A DNA stretch of 64,000 bases. Source: Marinomonas rhizomae (GTDB taxonomy: Bacteria > Pseudomonadota > Gammaproteobacteria > Pseudomonadales > Marinomonadaceae). Below are positions 45,273 through 54,787 of this stretch, piece after piece. Location of the stretch: contig NZ_CP073343.1 of NCBI RefSeq assembly GCF_024397855.1, positions 1,798,001 to 1,862,000 on the forward strand. The letters are read 5' to 3'. Position 1 is the first letter of the stretch; the number at the start of each line of letters is the position of its first letter. Below the pieces are notes generated by a model. The model made no database searches. It worked only from the letters and a program-made list of their open reading frames with translations, and had not been told where the DNA came from. The position numbers and the translations under genes were made by a program.

Positions 45273-46196
45273 TTAATTGACGCAGGTATACCATTTGGGT
45301 TGCTCCGAGCAGATATCAATGATTTGGCTTCTTAGCCACTGGTGGGCTTGGGAGTGATGAGTTAGCTTATTCCAGTAAAGGCTAAGTTCAAACTTACTTT
45401 CAAACGGGCAATCTTTAACAACCATTGGACCACCAATAATACGAGCAAGTCGCTCTGGTAGAGTGGCGACTAGCCCATTGCCCGCCATTCTTGAAATAAA
45501 ATTGGAAACACTTGGAAGGCGAAGCGCTATGGTGAGGTTCGCGCCTTGTAATTCTGGCATGCTCAGATAAAGCGGTTTCCAGCCACCTTCATAACTAATC
45601 TCTATGTGCTTTGCTGCGGTGTAGTCACTTAGCGTAATGTCTTTTTCAGCTAAATCGTGTTGCGGGGACATCAAGCATACATAACGATCTTTGTATAAAG
45701 ATCGTTTGTAGAGCGTCTCGTAATCGTGGGTCACCGGAGACAATAATATATCGCACAATCCCTGCTGAAGTTGCTTATGACCATTTACATTCGATTGGAT
45801 AAATATCAGATGGATATTGGGCGCGAGCGTGCTTAGTCTTTCAACTAAGGTGGGTATGATCACTTGTAGTTCGTAAAGATTGCACGAAATTGTAATGTTT
45901 AATTCTGCTTGGCTGGGCACAAAATCGGTTGGCTGAAACAGCTCTGTCATGCCTTTAAGTAGGTTTTCTATGTGCGGCATGATTTGGTGGCAGCGGCTGG
46001 TGGGTGCAACGCCTCGGCCGGAACGAACAAACAGCGGGTCTGCAAATGCTAAGCGCATCTGCTCCAATGTGTAGCTCACTGTGGGTTGATTTTGCTCTAA
46101 CGCTGCGGCCGCCGCCGTTATCGAACCCAGCTCGTAAATGAGCTTGAGTGTCTTTAGGTTTTTAAGGCTCAGTGAGCCGGAATCAAAATTTTCCAT
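45273..46196 (-). CDS. LysR-family transcriptional regulator
   Basis: 307 aa from ATG 46196. The helix-turn-helix LKTLKLIYELGSITAAAAALEQNQPTVSYTL runs near residues 12-42, and the effector domain from about 90. Divergent from the dioxygenase gene with about 80 bp between them, so it probably controls that gene and perhaps the binding protein after it. Confidence 0.92.
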   Translation of the reverse strand: MENFDSGSLSLKNLKTLKLIYELGSITAAAAALEQNQPTVSYTLEQMRLAFADPLFVRSGRGVAPTSRCHQIMPHIENLLKGMTELFQPTDFVPSQAELNITISCNLYELQVIIPTLVERLSTLAPNIHLIFIQSNVNGHKQLQQGLCDILLSPVTHDYETLYKRSLYKDRYVCLMSPQHDLAEKDITLSDYTAAKHIEISYEGGWKPLYLSMPELQGANLTIALRLPSVSNFISRMAGNGLVATLPERLARIIGGPMVVKDCPFESKFELSLYWNKLTHHSQAHQWLRSQIIDICSEQPKWYTCVN

Positions 46197-46278
46197 AATG
46201 CATATCAAATTTATCAGGTTATTTGATGATATGGCTTAGGTTATATTTTGGTCAACAATAAAAACAAAGGAAAACATT

Positions 46279-47115
46279 ATGAGCCATAGAAACCTTTCGA
46301 GTGCAGAGATTGCACAATACCAAAAAGACGGTGTGGTGTGTGTGCGTAACGCAGTAGATCCTATTTGGATTGAACAATTGGCGGCGTTTGGTCAATTCCA
46401 AATAGACAATCCAAGTCAACTGGCGAACGACGCTAACCCCGGCCAGAAAACCGGTCGTATGTTTACCGACCGTTATCTATGGCGCTCCAATGATCTTGTG
46501 TATCGCTACGCAAAAGATTCTGGCTGCGCTCGTCTTGCCGCCCAGGCGATGAAAAGTCACTCCAGCCGTTTTTATTTTGATCACCTTCTTATCAAAACCA
46601 CTCAATCAAACACACCTACACCTTGGCACCAAGATGTGCCGTATTGGCCTTTTAGAGGCAAGCAGATTGCGTCTATTTGGTTGGCCTTAACGCCCGTGAC
46701 TCTGGAAGGCAGCGGCTTAGAGTTTGTCAGAGGTTCGAATAATGACAATGTGTTTTATTTGCCTGAGGCATTTGGAACGTCTGACAAAAATGCCAATGTT
46801 GGCTGGACGGGAAAAGGCGAGGGCGTTCCTTGCCCTGATATAGAAGCCGACCGCGATAGCTTCGACATCATCAGTTACGAACTTCAGCCGGGCGATGCAT
46901 TGATATTCTCGGCTTGGACGCTACATGGTGCACCAGGTAACAAATCAGCTAGCCAAGACAGGTTGGCGTTTTCTACTCGCTGGTTAGGGGATGATGCCAT
47001 TTGGGACCCAAGACCAGGTACAGACCCAAGCGTTAACGCCAGTGAAGTCCGAGTTGAACCAGGGCAGTACCCAAATGACAATGCCATCTTTCCTGAGTTC
47101 TATTACGAAGAATAA
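46279..47115 (+). CDS. Phytanoyl-CoA dioxygenase (PhyH) family protein
   Basis: 278 aa. The Fe(II) triad is visible as WHQDVPYWP (His-x-Asp near residue 117) and the distal His in WTLHGAPGN, with a 2-oxoglutarate-binding Arg in RLAFSTRW. Not EctD: the EctD signature sequence around the first His is missing. Substrate unknown. AAAGGAAAAC precedes the ATG. Divergent from LysR. Confidence 0.88.
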   Translation: MSHRNLSSAEIAQYQKDGVVCVRNAVDPIWIEQLAAFGQFQIDNPSQLANDANPGQKTGRMFTDRYLWRSNDLVYRYAKDSGCARLAAQAMKSHSSRFYFDHLLIKTTQSNTPTPWHQDVPYWPFRGKQIASIWLALTPVTLEGSGLEFVRGSNNDNVFYLPEAFGTSDKNANVGWTGKGEGVPCPDIEADRDSFDIISYELQPGDALIFSAWTLHGAPGNKSASQDRLAFSTRWLGDDAIWDPRPGTDPSVNASEVRVEPGQYPNDNAIFPEFYYEE

Positions 47116-47185
47116 GAGGTGAATAGACAAAAGACGTCTTGAATTTCGGAATGTAAAACAACAATAAAAAAATGAGGAAAATCGA

Positions 47186-48202
47186 ATGTCAAAAATTAAA
47201 ACAACACTTTTGGGTTTGGCGCTAGGCTGCGTTGCGAGCAGTGCTGTTCTTGCTCAGAGCACGACAACATTACGAGTGGCGACTTGGGCACCAAACAGTA
47301 ATCCACAAAATGCGGTGGTTTGGCCGACATGGGCGAAATGGGTAAAAGAGGCAACGGAAGGACGGGTGGATGTAGAAATTATCAATTACACGGGCCATCC
47401 AAAATCTATTTTTTCCGGCGTTGAAGATGGCATTTACGACGTGGGATTTAGTGTGAATGCCTATCTTTCAGGGCGCTTTTTACTGACCAGTATTGCCGAG
47501 ATTCCTGGCGAAACGATTGATGCGGCTTCCGCTTCCAGTGCCCTTTGGCGTGTTCAGCAAGAATACTTTAAATCTGCAAATGAATACGATGGCCTGACAT
47601 TACTGGGTATGTTTGTTCACGCACCGGGGCAGATGCAAACCACTTTTCCTGTTAACAGTTTAGAGGATTTAAAGGGTAAGAAAATCAGGCTTGGTGGCGG
47701 TATGGTCAATGAGCTTGCTAAACGCTTAGATGTGACACCTGTTATCGCCCCAGCCAGTAAGTCTTATGAAATGCTGCAACAAGGCATAGTAGAAGGCACT
47801 TTTTTGCCAACGGGGGAGCAAAAATCTTATCGCTTAGCGGAAGTCACAAGTGATTTAACGCTGTTCCCGAATGGTCTTTATACCACTGTGTTTAGTATTG
47901 TGATGAATCCATATACTTTTGATCAGCTTAGTGAAAAGGATCAAAAAGCGATTATGAGCGTATCTGGAGAGAAGCTTTCGCGTATGGCGGGTAAAGCTTG
48001 GCAAGAAGATGCAACCAAGGGAATTACCTATGCGAAAGAAAACGGCGTAAACGTGGTTACCTTGGATAAAAATGATCCGCGTGTCATTGAGATGGGCAAG
48101 TTGACGAAAGGCATTGATCAAGTTTGGTTAGATTCGGTAGCGGATCGAAAGGTTGATGCAAAAGGCGCTTTGGCGGCCTTTCGACAATATGTAAAAGAGT
48201 AA
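47186..48202 (+). CDS. TRAP transporter solute-binding protein (DctP family)
   Basis: 338 aa with a signal peptide cut near residue 23 (VLAQ). The DctP fold shows LRVATWAPNSNP, GVEDGIYDVGFSVNAY, FPVNSLEDLKGKKIRLGGG and EMLQQGIVEG. No DctQ/DctM membrane genes are adjacent, so it either works with a distant permease or has another role. About 70 bp after the PhyH gene. Confidence 0.9.
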   Translation: MSKIKTTLLGLALGCVASSAVLAQSTTTLRVATWAPNSNPQNAVVWPTWAKWVKEATEGRVDVEIINYTGHPKSIFSGVEDGIYDVGFSVNAYLSGRFLLTSIAEIPGETIDAASASSALWRVQQEYFKSANEYDGLTLLGMFVHAPGQMQTTFPVNSLEDLKGKKIRLGGGMVNELAKRLDVTPVIAPASKSYEMLQQGIVEGTFLPTGEQKSYRLAEVTSDLTLFPNGLYTTVFSIVMNPYTFDQLSEKDQKAIMSVSGEKLSRMAGKAWQEDATKGITYAKENGVNVVTLDKNDPRVIEMGKLTKGIDQVWLDSVADRKVDAKGALAAFRQYVKE

Positions 48203-48276
48203 TCTGTTTAGGATTCCGGACAAGCTGTTGCAATGAGCCTGTTCGGAGTCCTTGAAAGCTCTTGTTTAAGCATTTA

Positions 48277-49032
48277 TTAATTTGAAAACAGCTCTTTCAG
48301 CATTGGCTCAGGGTTGTTTAGGAAGGCCCTTGTCACTCCGTAATGTTCGGTGTCTTCGTATTTGACTGGGTAAATACCAGTTTTATCGATTTGGTAAATT
48401 TTCGCACCCGGATACGCCATCAGAATGGGTGAATGTGTTGCTATGATGAACTGAGATTGTTGGTTTATCAGTTGGTGCATTCGACTTAATACAGCAAGTT
48501 GTCTTGTTGGTGAAAGCGCGGCTTCTGGCTCGTCAAGGAGATAAAGCCCATTTCCACCAAAACGCTCCAACATAAGAGCTAGAAAAGATTCACCATGGGA
48601 TTGATGATGCAGCGACTTTCCGCCATAGCTATCTTTAATAAATGGTCCTGGCGAGGGGTCTTCATCTAATTCATCAATATTGGTAGCCACGTTATAGAAG
48701 CTTTCTGCTCGAAGAAAAAAGCCGTCTCGGTAGCGTTTAAAGGATTTCGAAAGGCGAAGGTAGCTATGTAGATCCGAATGAGTACTGCGTGTACCGAAGT
48801 TGAAGTTTTTGGTGCCACCTTCTGCGTTGAAGCCAAGACTGACTGCAATGGCTTCGAGTAAGGTGGATTTGCCACTGCCGTTTTCCCCAACAAAAATAGT
48901 CACAGCTTTATCAAACTCAATAAAATCCAGTTCTTTCACCGCTGGGATAGAGAATGGATAAACGTCAAATGAGTTGATCAAATCTCGTTTAAGTTCGATT
49001 GTTTTTAAATATGGCAGCGGTTCCATGCTCAT
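48277..49032 (-). CDS. AAA-family ATPase (ABC-like, OLD-related)
   Basis: 251 aa. Walker A FVGENGSGKSTLLEAI near residue 47, signature-like HQSHGESFLAL, and Walker B GLYLLDEPEAALSP with D-loop and ATHSPIL. No coiled-coil insert or TOPRIM domain, so a compact stand-alone ATPase. Function unknown; such proteins sometimes belong to defence or repair systems, but no partner is present here. Confidence 0.88.
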   Translation of the reverse strand: MSMEPLPYLKTIELKRDLINSFDVYPFSIPAVKELDFIEFDKAVTIFVGENGSGKSTLLEAIAVSLGFNAEGGTKNFNFGTRSTHSDLHSYLRLSKSFKRYRDGFFLRAESFYNVATNIDELDEDPSPGPFIKDSYGGKSLHHQSHGESFLALMLERFGGNGLYLLDEPEAALSPTRQLAVLSRMHQLINQQSQFIIATHSPILMAYPGAKIYQIDKTGIYPVKYEDTEHYGVTRAFLNNPEPMLKELFSN

Positions 49033-49068
49033 TACTCTTGTTACTTGTTTAAGGGTTACTCATATACA

Positions 49069-49094
49069 AAAAGAGCCTCAAGTGAGGCTCTTTT
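49069..49094 (-). terminator. Intrinsic terminator of the ectoine catabolic operon
   Basis: A perfect 12-bp stem (49069-49080 with 49083-49094) with A- and T-runs, just past the dehydrogenase stop codon. Confidence 0.88.
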
Positions 49095-49125
49095 ACTGAG
49101 TGTTAAACATAATAGCAATATAGTG

Positions 49126-50523
49126 TTAAGCAATCCAAATCTGCTGTACGTTAACAAACTCCCGTATGCCTTGCGGGCCAAGTTCACGACCATAACCAGA
49201 CTTACCAATCCCGCCAGATGGCAGTCTTGGGTCGCTTTTTACGATACCGTTCACAGCAATTTGGCCTGACTCTAGGGTCTCAATGGCTCTATCTATGGCC
49301 ACTTGGTTGCTCGTCCAAATGCTGGCGCCTAAGCCATATTCTGTGTCGTTCGCCAATTCCAGCGCTTGATCTATCGTATCAATCGGCGTCACGCTGAGCA
49401 CTGGGCCAAAGGTCTCTTCTTCAAATACTGTCATGCCAGGTTTTACATCAACCAATAACGTCGGCGGATAGAAAAAGCCCGAACGAGAAGGTAAGTCGCC
49501 GCCAGTTAAACAGCGTGCACCCGCGTCGATGCTTGCAGATACTTGGCGATGTAATTGATCTCGTAAGTCTTCTCTCGCCAATGGCCCTAGATTATTACTT
49601 TCGTCTCTTGGATCACCACATTTAAGTTTGCTAAAGCGTTCACGCAGTGCTTCACAGACTTCGTTATAAATCGATTTTTCGACAAACAGGCGTTTTACGG
49701 CGATACAAGATTGCCCCGCATTTATCATGCGCGAGAGAGTTATAATATCGAGTGCTTTTTCTAAATCCGCATCGGCCATCAGAATGCAAGGATCAGAACC
49801 GCCAAGCTCTAAGACGGCTGGTTTTAATCCCGCTGCCGCTTGTGAAGCAATGGATTGTCCCGCCTTACTTGAGCCGGTAAAAGACACGGCTTTTACTTGC
49901 GGATGGTCGATCATTTTACTCGCCACCGAGTTGTCGACGGCTAAGTTTGCGACGACGTTTTCGGGTACGCCAGCTTGATAAAAACATTCCACCAATTTTT
50001 TGGCTGTGGCAGGCACATTTGGATCGGCTTTTAGCACGCAAGTATTACCCGCCATTAAGGCTGGTGCCAAAAAGCGTAATGCCAACCAAACCGGTGCGTT
50101 CCAAGGCAAGATGCCCAACACCGTGCCAAGAGGAGGGTATTGCACATAGCTGTGGCTCGCGTCCGACTCTAAGCTTTCAGGTGTTAGAAATGCTTCACCG
50201 TTGTCGGCATAATATTCTGCGCACCAAGCGCTTTTCTCGACTTCAGCTATGCCTTCTTTAATTGGCTTACCCATTTCAAGCGCCATTAAATCGGCCAGTT
50301 CGTGTTTGTTTTCTCGCATCGAAGCGGCAACGGCTTTTAATATAGCCGCTCGCTTTGGAAAGCTTTTCGCCTTCCATTCCGAGAAGCCTGCCGCCACCTT
50401 ATCGATGGCGGAGCGTGCTTCATCAAGTGACAACGCGGCACATGAAGGTAAGGCTTGCCCTGTTGTAGGGTTAATGCTTTCAAGAGCTGCAGTTTCTAGT
50501 TTGGCTGCTGTTAACATAGTCAC
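49126..50523 (-). CDS. doeC: NAD(P)-dependent aldehyde dehydrogenase, probable aspartate-semialdehyde step (DoeC-like)
   Basis: 465 aa. Catalytic Cys in NAGQSCIAVKR (about residue 272), Glu in VLELGGSDP, and the cofactor motif FTGSSKAG. The sequence resembles succinate-semialdehyde dehydrogenases. Context points to oxidation of aspartate semialdehyde to aspartate, the last step of ectoine catabolism. Last gene of the operon, 7 bp after doeA. Confidence 0.88.
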   Translation of the reverse strand: MTMLTAAKLETAALESINPTTGQALPSCAALSLDEARSAIDKVAAGFSEWKAKSFPKRAAILKAVAASMRENKHELADLMALEMGKPIKEGIAEVEKSAWCAEYYADNGEAFLTPESLESDASHSYVQYPPLGTVLGILPWNAPVWLALRFLAPALMAGNTCVLKADPNVPATAKKLVECFYQAGVPENVVANLAVDNSVASKMIDHPQVKAVSFTGSSKAGQSIASQAAAGLKPAVLELGGSDPCILMADADLEKALDIITLSRMINAGQSCIAVKRLFVEKSIYNEVCEALRERFSKLKCGDPRDESNNLGPLAREDLRDQLHRQVSASIDAGARCLTGGDLPSRSGFFYPPTLLVDVKPGMTVFEEETFGPVLSVTPIDTIDQALELANDTEYGLGASIWTSNQVAIDRAIETLESGQIAVNGIVKSDPRLPSGGIGKSGYGRELGPQGIREFVNVQQIWIA

Positions 50524-50530
50524 CTCCTAA

Positions 50531-51808
50531 TTAGCTCGCCGCTTTCTCGGTTTGCTTGGTGTTCGATTTGGACTTTTTGACTTCCTCTTTTGTTGGCAAG
50601 GTGCTGGACAGGTCAATAGCTTTCTTTTCCTGAGGCACTGCCACGCCGGATTTCACCGTAAAGTCACGATCCATGTTAAAGAAAGAGCGACAGCCATCTT
50701 CGGTAATTTCGATAGTATCGGAAATACCGCAGGTTTTATCGCCTTCAATGCCCCACATCCATGGAATCATATGGAAGGTCATACCCGGTTTTAGTACCGC
50801 TGAATTACCTTGTTTCAAGCTGATGATATAGCCTTCATCCCAGCTTGGTGGGAAGGCGATGCCGATGGAGTAGCCAGAGCGAGTGATCAAACTGGCGCCG
50901 ACTTGGTTGTCCATAATGATGTTTCGTACCATGTTATCCACGTCCGACACTGTCATACCCGGCTGCACCACGCGATGTATTTCATTGAGCGCGCGCTTCA
51001 TGATTTCTTGGGATTGATACATGGCATCGGATAATTCGCCAAGAATCACAGTACGCATCATGGCGGTGTGATAACGACGATAACAGCCACCGACTTCCAA
51101 AAAGACGTGTTCATTCGGTTGAACCGTTCGACCTTCGAAAGTAGCATGACCTATCATGCTTCGTGGCCCAGAAGTCACGTAGGGCATGACTGCAGGCGTT
51201 TCACCACCCGCACGGAACATGGCCGCCGCGATTTCTGCACCAATTTCGTTTTCCGTAATGCCTGGGCGACAGATCTCAATACCGGCTTTCATACCGGCTT
51301 CTGTCGCCAATGCAGCACGGCGCATTACCATGATTTCTTCTTGAGACTTACAGATTCGGCCTTCTTCGACGATGCCGAAACAGTCCATTAACTTGGCGTT
51401 TTTCAATGTCGTGTGAATACAGTCCTGCTGGTAAGCTGGGAAGAAGTAGCTATTGCGTTCATAGCCAATGCGTTTGTCTGCCAAACCAAATTCTCGCAGC
51501 GCATCCACTAGCATTTGAATTGCATCGCCTGTATCAGGATAAGGTCGAGTGAGTTCAACCCATGTGCGAGCAAATATATTAGATTCTTCCAACGCTCGGG
51601 TGATCATGAAAGGCTCTTTTTCGAGCGGAATCACTAACGCCTGAAAGAAGGAGTAGCCAGTAGTCTGATAATCCGTTAAATACGCGATGTTCTCAGGGTC
51701 TGTGATCACAATTGCATCCAAGCGGCGCTCAGCAATGCGAGCGCGTAATTCACCTAGTCGGCGCTGATATTCAGCAAAGGTAAAGGTCATATCATCACGT
51801 TCAATCAT
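50531..51808 (-). CDS. doeA: Ectoine hydrolase DoeA (M24 family)
   Basis: 425 aa. A creatinase-like N-terminal domain (about 10-150) and an M24 pita-bread domain (about 165-385) with FLEVGGCYRRYHTAMMRT and GMTFHMIPWMWG. The ectoine hydrolases of this group open the ectoine ring to N-alpha-acetyl-diaminobutyrate. A Lys/Ser-rich tail follows residue 385. The start overlaps the transaminase stop by 4 bp. Confidence 0.9.
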   Translation of the reverse strand: MIERDDMTFTFAEYQRRLGELRARIAERRLDAIVITDPENIAYLTDYQTTGYSFFQALVIPLEKEPFMITRALEESNIFARTWVELTRPYPDTGDAIQMLVDALREFGLADKRIGYERNSYFFPAYQQDCIHTTLKNAKLMDCFGIVEEGRICKSQEEIMVMRRAALATEAGMKAGIEICRPGITENEIGAEIAAAMFRAGGETPAVMPYVTSGPRSMIGHATFEGRTVQPNEHVFLEVGGCYRRYHTAMMRTVILGELSDAMYQSQEIMKRALNEIHRVVQPGMTVSDVDNMVRNIIMDNQVGASLITRSGYSIGIAFPPSWDEGYIISLKQGNSAVLKPGMTFHMIPWMWGIEGDKTCGISDTIEITEDGCRSFFNMDRDFTVKSGVAVPQEKKAIDLSSTLPTKEEVKKSKSNTKQTEKAAS

Positions 51809-53064
51809 GCGGCTTCCTCCATTACAAAACGGACAGCGTCTTTTAAAATATCCAAGCCTTCTATCAAGTCAGCCTCAGGGATGGTTAATGGTGGAATGAT
51901 TTTCAAGACGCGACCGCCGCTACCACAGGCGCCGAGCATCAAACCTTGTTTGAAGCAACGTTGAACTACTTTGGCGGCCACTTCACCGCTGCCCATATCC
52001 AAACCTAGAATCAGGCCTTTGCCGCGCAGTTCTTTGGCGCTGTTCTCGCTTACTAAGGGTTCTAGTGCGCTACGAACGGTTTTGACTTTATCGACGACTT
52101 CTTTCATCAGTTTATCGTCTTCAAAGTAGCTTAATGCGACCTCACCGGCGACGAAGGACAAGTTCTGACCGCGGAAGGTGCCAGTGTGTTCGCCCGGCGA
52201 CCAATGTTTGTCCAAATCAGGATGCACCAAGTTCATTGCCATCGGTGTACCTGCGCCACCAATGCCTTTGGCCAAGGTAATGATGTCTGGGCTGATGCCC
52301 ATGTCATCAAAGCTAAAGTAAGAGCCTGTCCGGCCGCAACCGACTTGAATATCATCAACGATCAGCACTGAGCCAAACTCTTTGGCGAGTTTTTCCAACT
52401 TTTGCATCCACGTTTTACTAGCAACATTGACGCCGCCTTCCGCTTGGATGGTTTCTACCATGAAGGCCGCTGGTGGTTTAATACCACTAGATGGGTCGCG
52501 GTATTGGCTCGCTAGTGCATCTAACGCCGCAAGTGACGTTTCTTGATCGTGTTCTTGATCGAATAATTCATGGCTGACATGCAGCAAAGGCACGCCGGAA
52601 GCTTGACGGAAATATTCGTTGGCGGTCGCTGCTAACGCACCCAAGGTCATGCCGTGAAAGCCTTGGCTAAAGGCGACAATATTGTGGCGTCCAGTTGCAT
52701 TACGCGCCAGCTTCATCGCGGCTTCTACTGCGTTAGTGCCTGTTGGCCCCATGAATTGCATGCGATGAGGCATATTTCTTGGAGTAAGAATAACGTCGGT
52801 AAACTTCTGCATAAATTGGGCTTTGGCTTGGGTTTGCATATCCAAACTGTGAAGCACGCCATCATTTTGCATGTAATCGATCATGGCTTTTTTCATGTGT
52901 GGATTATTGTGACCAAAGTTCAGTACCCCAGCGCCGGCGAAAAAGTCGATGTATTCCTTGCCGTCTTCGTCAATTTGGCGAGCGTTTTTTGCCGTAACAA
53001 AAACCGTTGGGTACGTGCGAGCGTAAGCTCTAATATTGGATTCTCGTTGTTCGAAAATAGTCAT
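51805..53064 (-). CDS. doeD: Diaminobutyrate-type class III aminotransferase (DoeD/EctB-like)
   Basis: 419 aa PLP enzyme. The PLP lysine is in IITLAKGIGGAG (near residue 264), IVDDIQVGCGRTG is the Asp region, and SPGEHTGTFRGQNLSF is the hallmark of EctB/diaminobutyrate transaminases. In this operon it most likely converts diaminobutyrate to aspartate semialdehyde (DoeD). No ectA or ectC is adjacent, which argues against EctB. ATG with GAGGAG upstream. Confidence 0.88.
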   Translation of the reverse strand: MTIFEQRESNIRAYARTYPTVFVTAKNARQIDEDGKEYIDFFAGAGVLNFGHNNPHMKKAMIDYMQNDGVLHSLDMQTQAKAQFMQKFTDVILTPRNMPHRMQFMGPTGTNAVEAAMKLARNATGRHNIVAFSQGFHGMTLGALAATANEYFRQASGVPLLHVSHELFDQEHDQETSLAALDALASQYRDPSSGIKPPAAFMVETIQAEGGVNVASKTWMQKLEKLAKEFGSVLIVDDIQVGCGRTGSYFSFDDMGISPDIITLAKGIGGAGTPMAMNLVHPDLDKHWSPGEHTGTFRGQNLSFVAGEVALSYFEDDKLMKEVVDKVKTVRSALEPLVSENSAKELRGKGLILGLDMGSGEVAAKVVQRCFKQGLMLGACGSGGRVLKIIPPLTIPEADLIEGLDILKDAVRFVMEEAA

Positions 53065-53131
53065 AACGTCTCCTCAAAAGGTCTTATCTCTATGACCTTT
53101 GGTTCGGGTTTTTGGGTTGTTACTGTTGCAG

Positions 53132-54304
53132 TCAGTGCTTTGGTAGTGATTGATCGGTAAGGCCGGCAAGTTGGCAAAACCAACGGCAGACATCAGCAAT
53201 CAAGCGATCATTGAAATCGTAATGTGGGCTGTGGCAAGACACGTTATGGCCTTCGCCATCGTCGCTGCCAATCAGAGCAAACGCACCGGGAATAGCTTGT
53301 AGGTAATAGCTAAAATCTTCCGACGCCATGATAGGCAAGGCTTGTCCATGATTAAGTGTTTGCTCGCCATAAAGGGATTGCCAAATTTCTCTCGCGTATG
53401 TCGCTTGGACTTTATGGTTAATCGTTGCCTGATAGCGCATGTCATGCTCGATCGTGCTTTTCACACCGTAGGCCGCTGCGGTGTAGGTGGCTACTTCAGA
53501 AATCTGCTGGTTGATCTTTTGCCGAGTGTCTTCGTCGGGAACACGAATGCTACCGCTTAGTGTCGCTGTTTCTGGAATCACCGTTGGCGCGGTTCCACCG
53601 TGTATTTGCGTGACACTGATCACCGCTGTGGCTTGAGGCGCAATGCGTCGACTGACGATTTGTTGCAATGCAACGTTTACAGCGCTTGCTGCCAATAATG
53701 GATCAGCGCACAGTTCTGGTTGGCTGGCATGTCCGCCACGACCTTTGAATTCCATGCTGAAAGTGCCATTGCCGCACATGACAATATCGTCAGGACAAGC
53801 GATTGTGCCGTAAGGCAGAGCTGGCCAGTTGTGCCAACCGTAAATCTCACCAACATTTTCCAGCGCGCCGTCTTTGATCATTTCACGTGCACCGTGAAAA
53901 CCTTCTTCGGCTGGCTGAAAGATGAGTACCACGGGCTGAGGTAACTCATCTTCAAATTGTTTTAACCAACGTGCCGTTGCTAACAGTGTTGCTGTATGGC
54001 CATCGTGACCACAAGCGTGCATGCAGCCTTGATTGACTGATTGCCATTCCTTGCCTGTCTGTTCGTCAATGGGTAAGGCATCCATATCTCCACGCAAAGC
54101 AATCGCTTTGCCTTCGCCGTTTTTGTTCAACCAAGCCACAGTGCCTGTACCGGCACAAGCACGCCATGGAATATCTAATTCATCGAGTTGGCCTCGCACC
54201 AAAGACGCGGTGTTATTTTCTTGCCAACTAAGTTCTGGATGAGCGTGTAACTGCTTCCGCAATTTTTCAGCGAAGAGAATATTGTCTTGCCATTGTTGTT
54301 TCAT
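53132..54304 (-). CDS. doeB2: M20 amidohydrolase, probable N-acetyl-diaminobutyrate deacetylase (DoeB2)
   Basis: 390 aa. Metal-binding motifs LRGDMDALPIDE, MHACGHDGHTA and FQPAEEGFHGA are those of M20D amidohydrolases. The M20 class of deacetylases in ectoine operons (DoeB2) removes acetyl from the DoeA product. GGGAGG upstream of the ATG. First gene of the operon, 67 bp ahead of the transaminase. Confidence 0.85.
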   Translation of the reverse strand: MKQQWQDNILFAEKLRKQLHAHPELSWQENNTASLVRGQLDELDIPWRACAGTGTVAWLNKNGEGKAIALRGDMDALPIDEQTGKEWQSVNQGCMHACGHDGHTATLLATARWLKQFEDELPQPVVLIFQPAEEGFHGAREMIKDGALENVGEIYGWHNWPALPYGTIACPDDIVMCGNGTFSMEFKGRGGHASQPELCADPLLAASAVNVALQQIVSRRIAPQATAVISVTQIHGGTAPTVIPETATLSGSIRVPDEDTRQKINQQISEVATYTAAAYGVKSTIEHDMRYQATINHKVQATYAREIWQSLYGEQTLNHGQALPIMASEDFSYYLQAIPGAFALIGSDDGEGHNVSCHSPHYDFNDRLIADVCRWFCQLAGLTDQSLPKH

Positions 54305-54787
54305 AAACGCCTCCCTGAAAGCCCGTTAAACTTTGTAAGATTTGAAAAACTTCATACAGTAGTAATTAAATATTTGATGGGTTGCAATAGAGGAAAATAG
54401 AAAAAGCATCAATAAAAAGCGCAAAAGACGAATAATAAAAGATAAAAGCATCAAAAAAAGTGCTCAAAACAAACACATAGAGAAATATGCAAAAAAATCA
54501 AAAAAATATAAAAATTCACATTTTAATCAATAGATTGAACGCCTTTAAGCGCTCCAAAAATGCGCGTTAACGCCCTGAAAATAGGCGTTTAGCTTAAAAT
54601 TAGTAATTATAAATATGTGTCATGTCTAATGATTAGTAATGTAAGGTTTTGTTGAACTAAAGATTATATATCTAACAATTAGTGTTGTAGTGTTATTTCT
54701 TTATTGTTTTACTACGTATAAAAGAAAAGGGTGGTGTTGAATTAAATTAAAGGCGTGGTAAGTGATAAAAGCGATAATATAAAGTTG
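54305..54787. other. A-rich intergenic region upstream of the ectoine operon
   Basis: About 480 bp without a supported ORF. From about 54385 to 54530 the plus strand is strongly A-rich, with many runs of four to seven A spaced roughly a helical turn apart, so curved DNA is expected. Promoter and regulator sites of the catabolic operon should be here; no clear GntR or Lrp operator was recognised. Confidence 0.5.

Noticed and set aside
45085..45276. 63-codon frame overlapping the GNAT remnant
   Set aside because: It lies in another frame over the remnant, is low in complexity and lacks a start signal.
46279..47115. Ectoine hydroxylase EctD
   Set aside because: The PhyH-type iron-binding motif is WHQDVPYWP; the longer EctD signature around the first His is absent.
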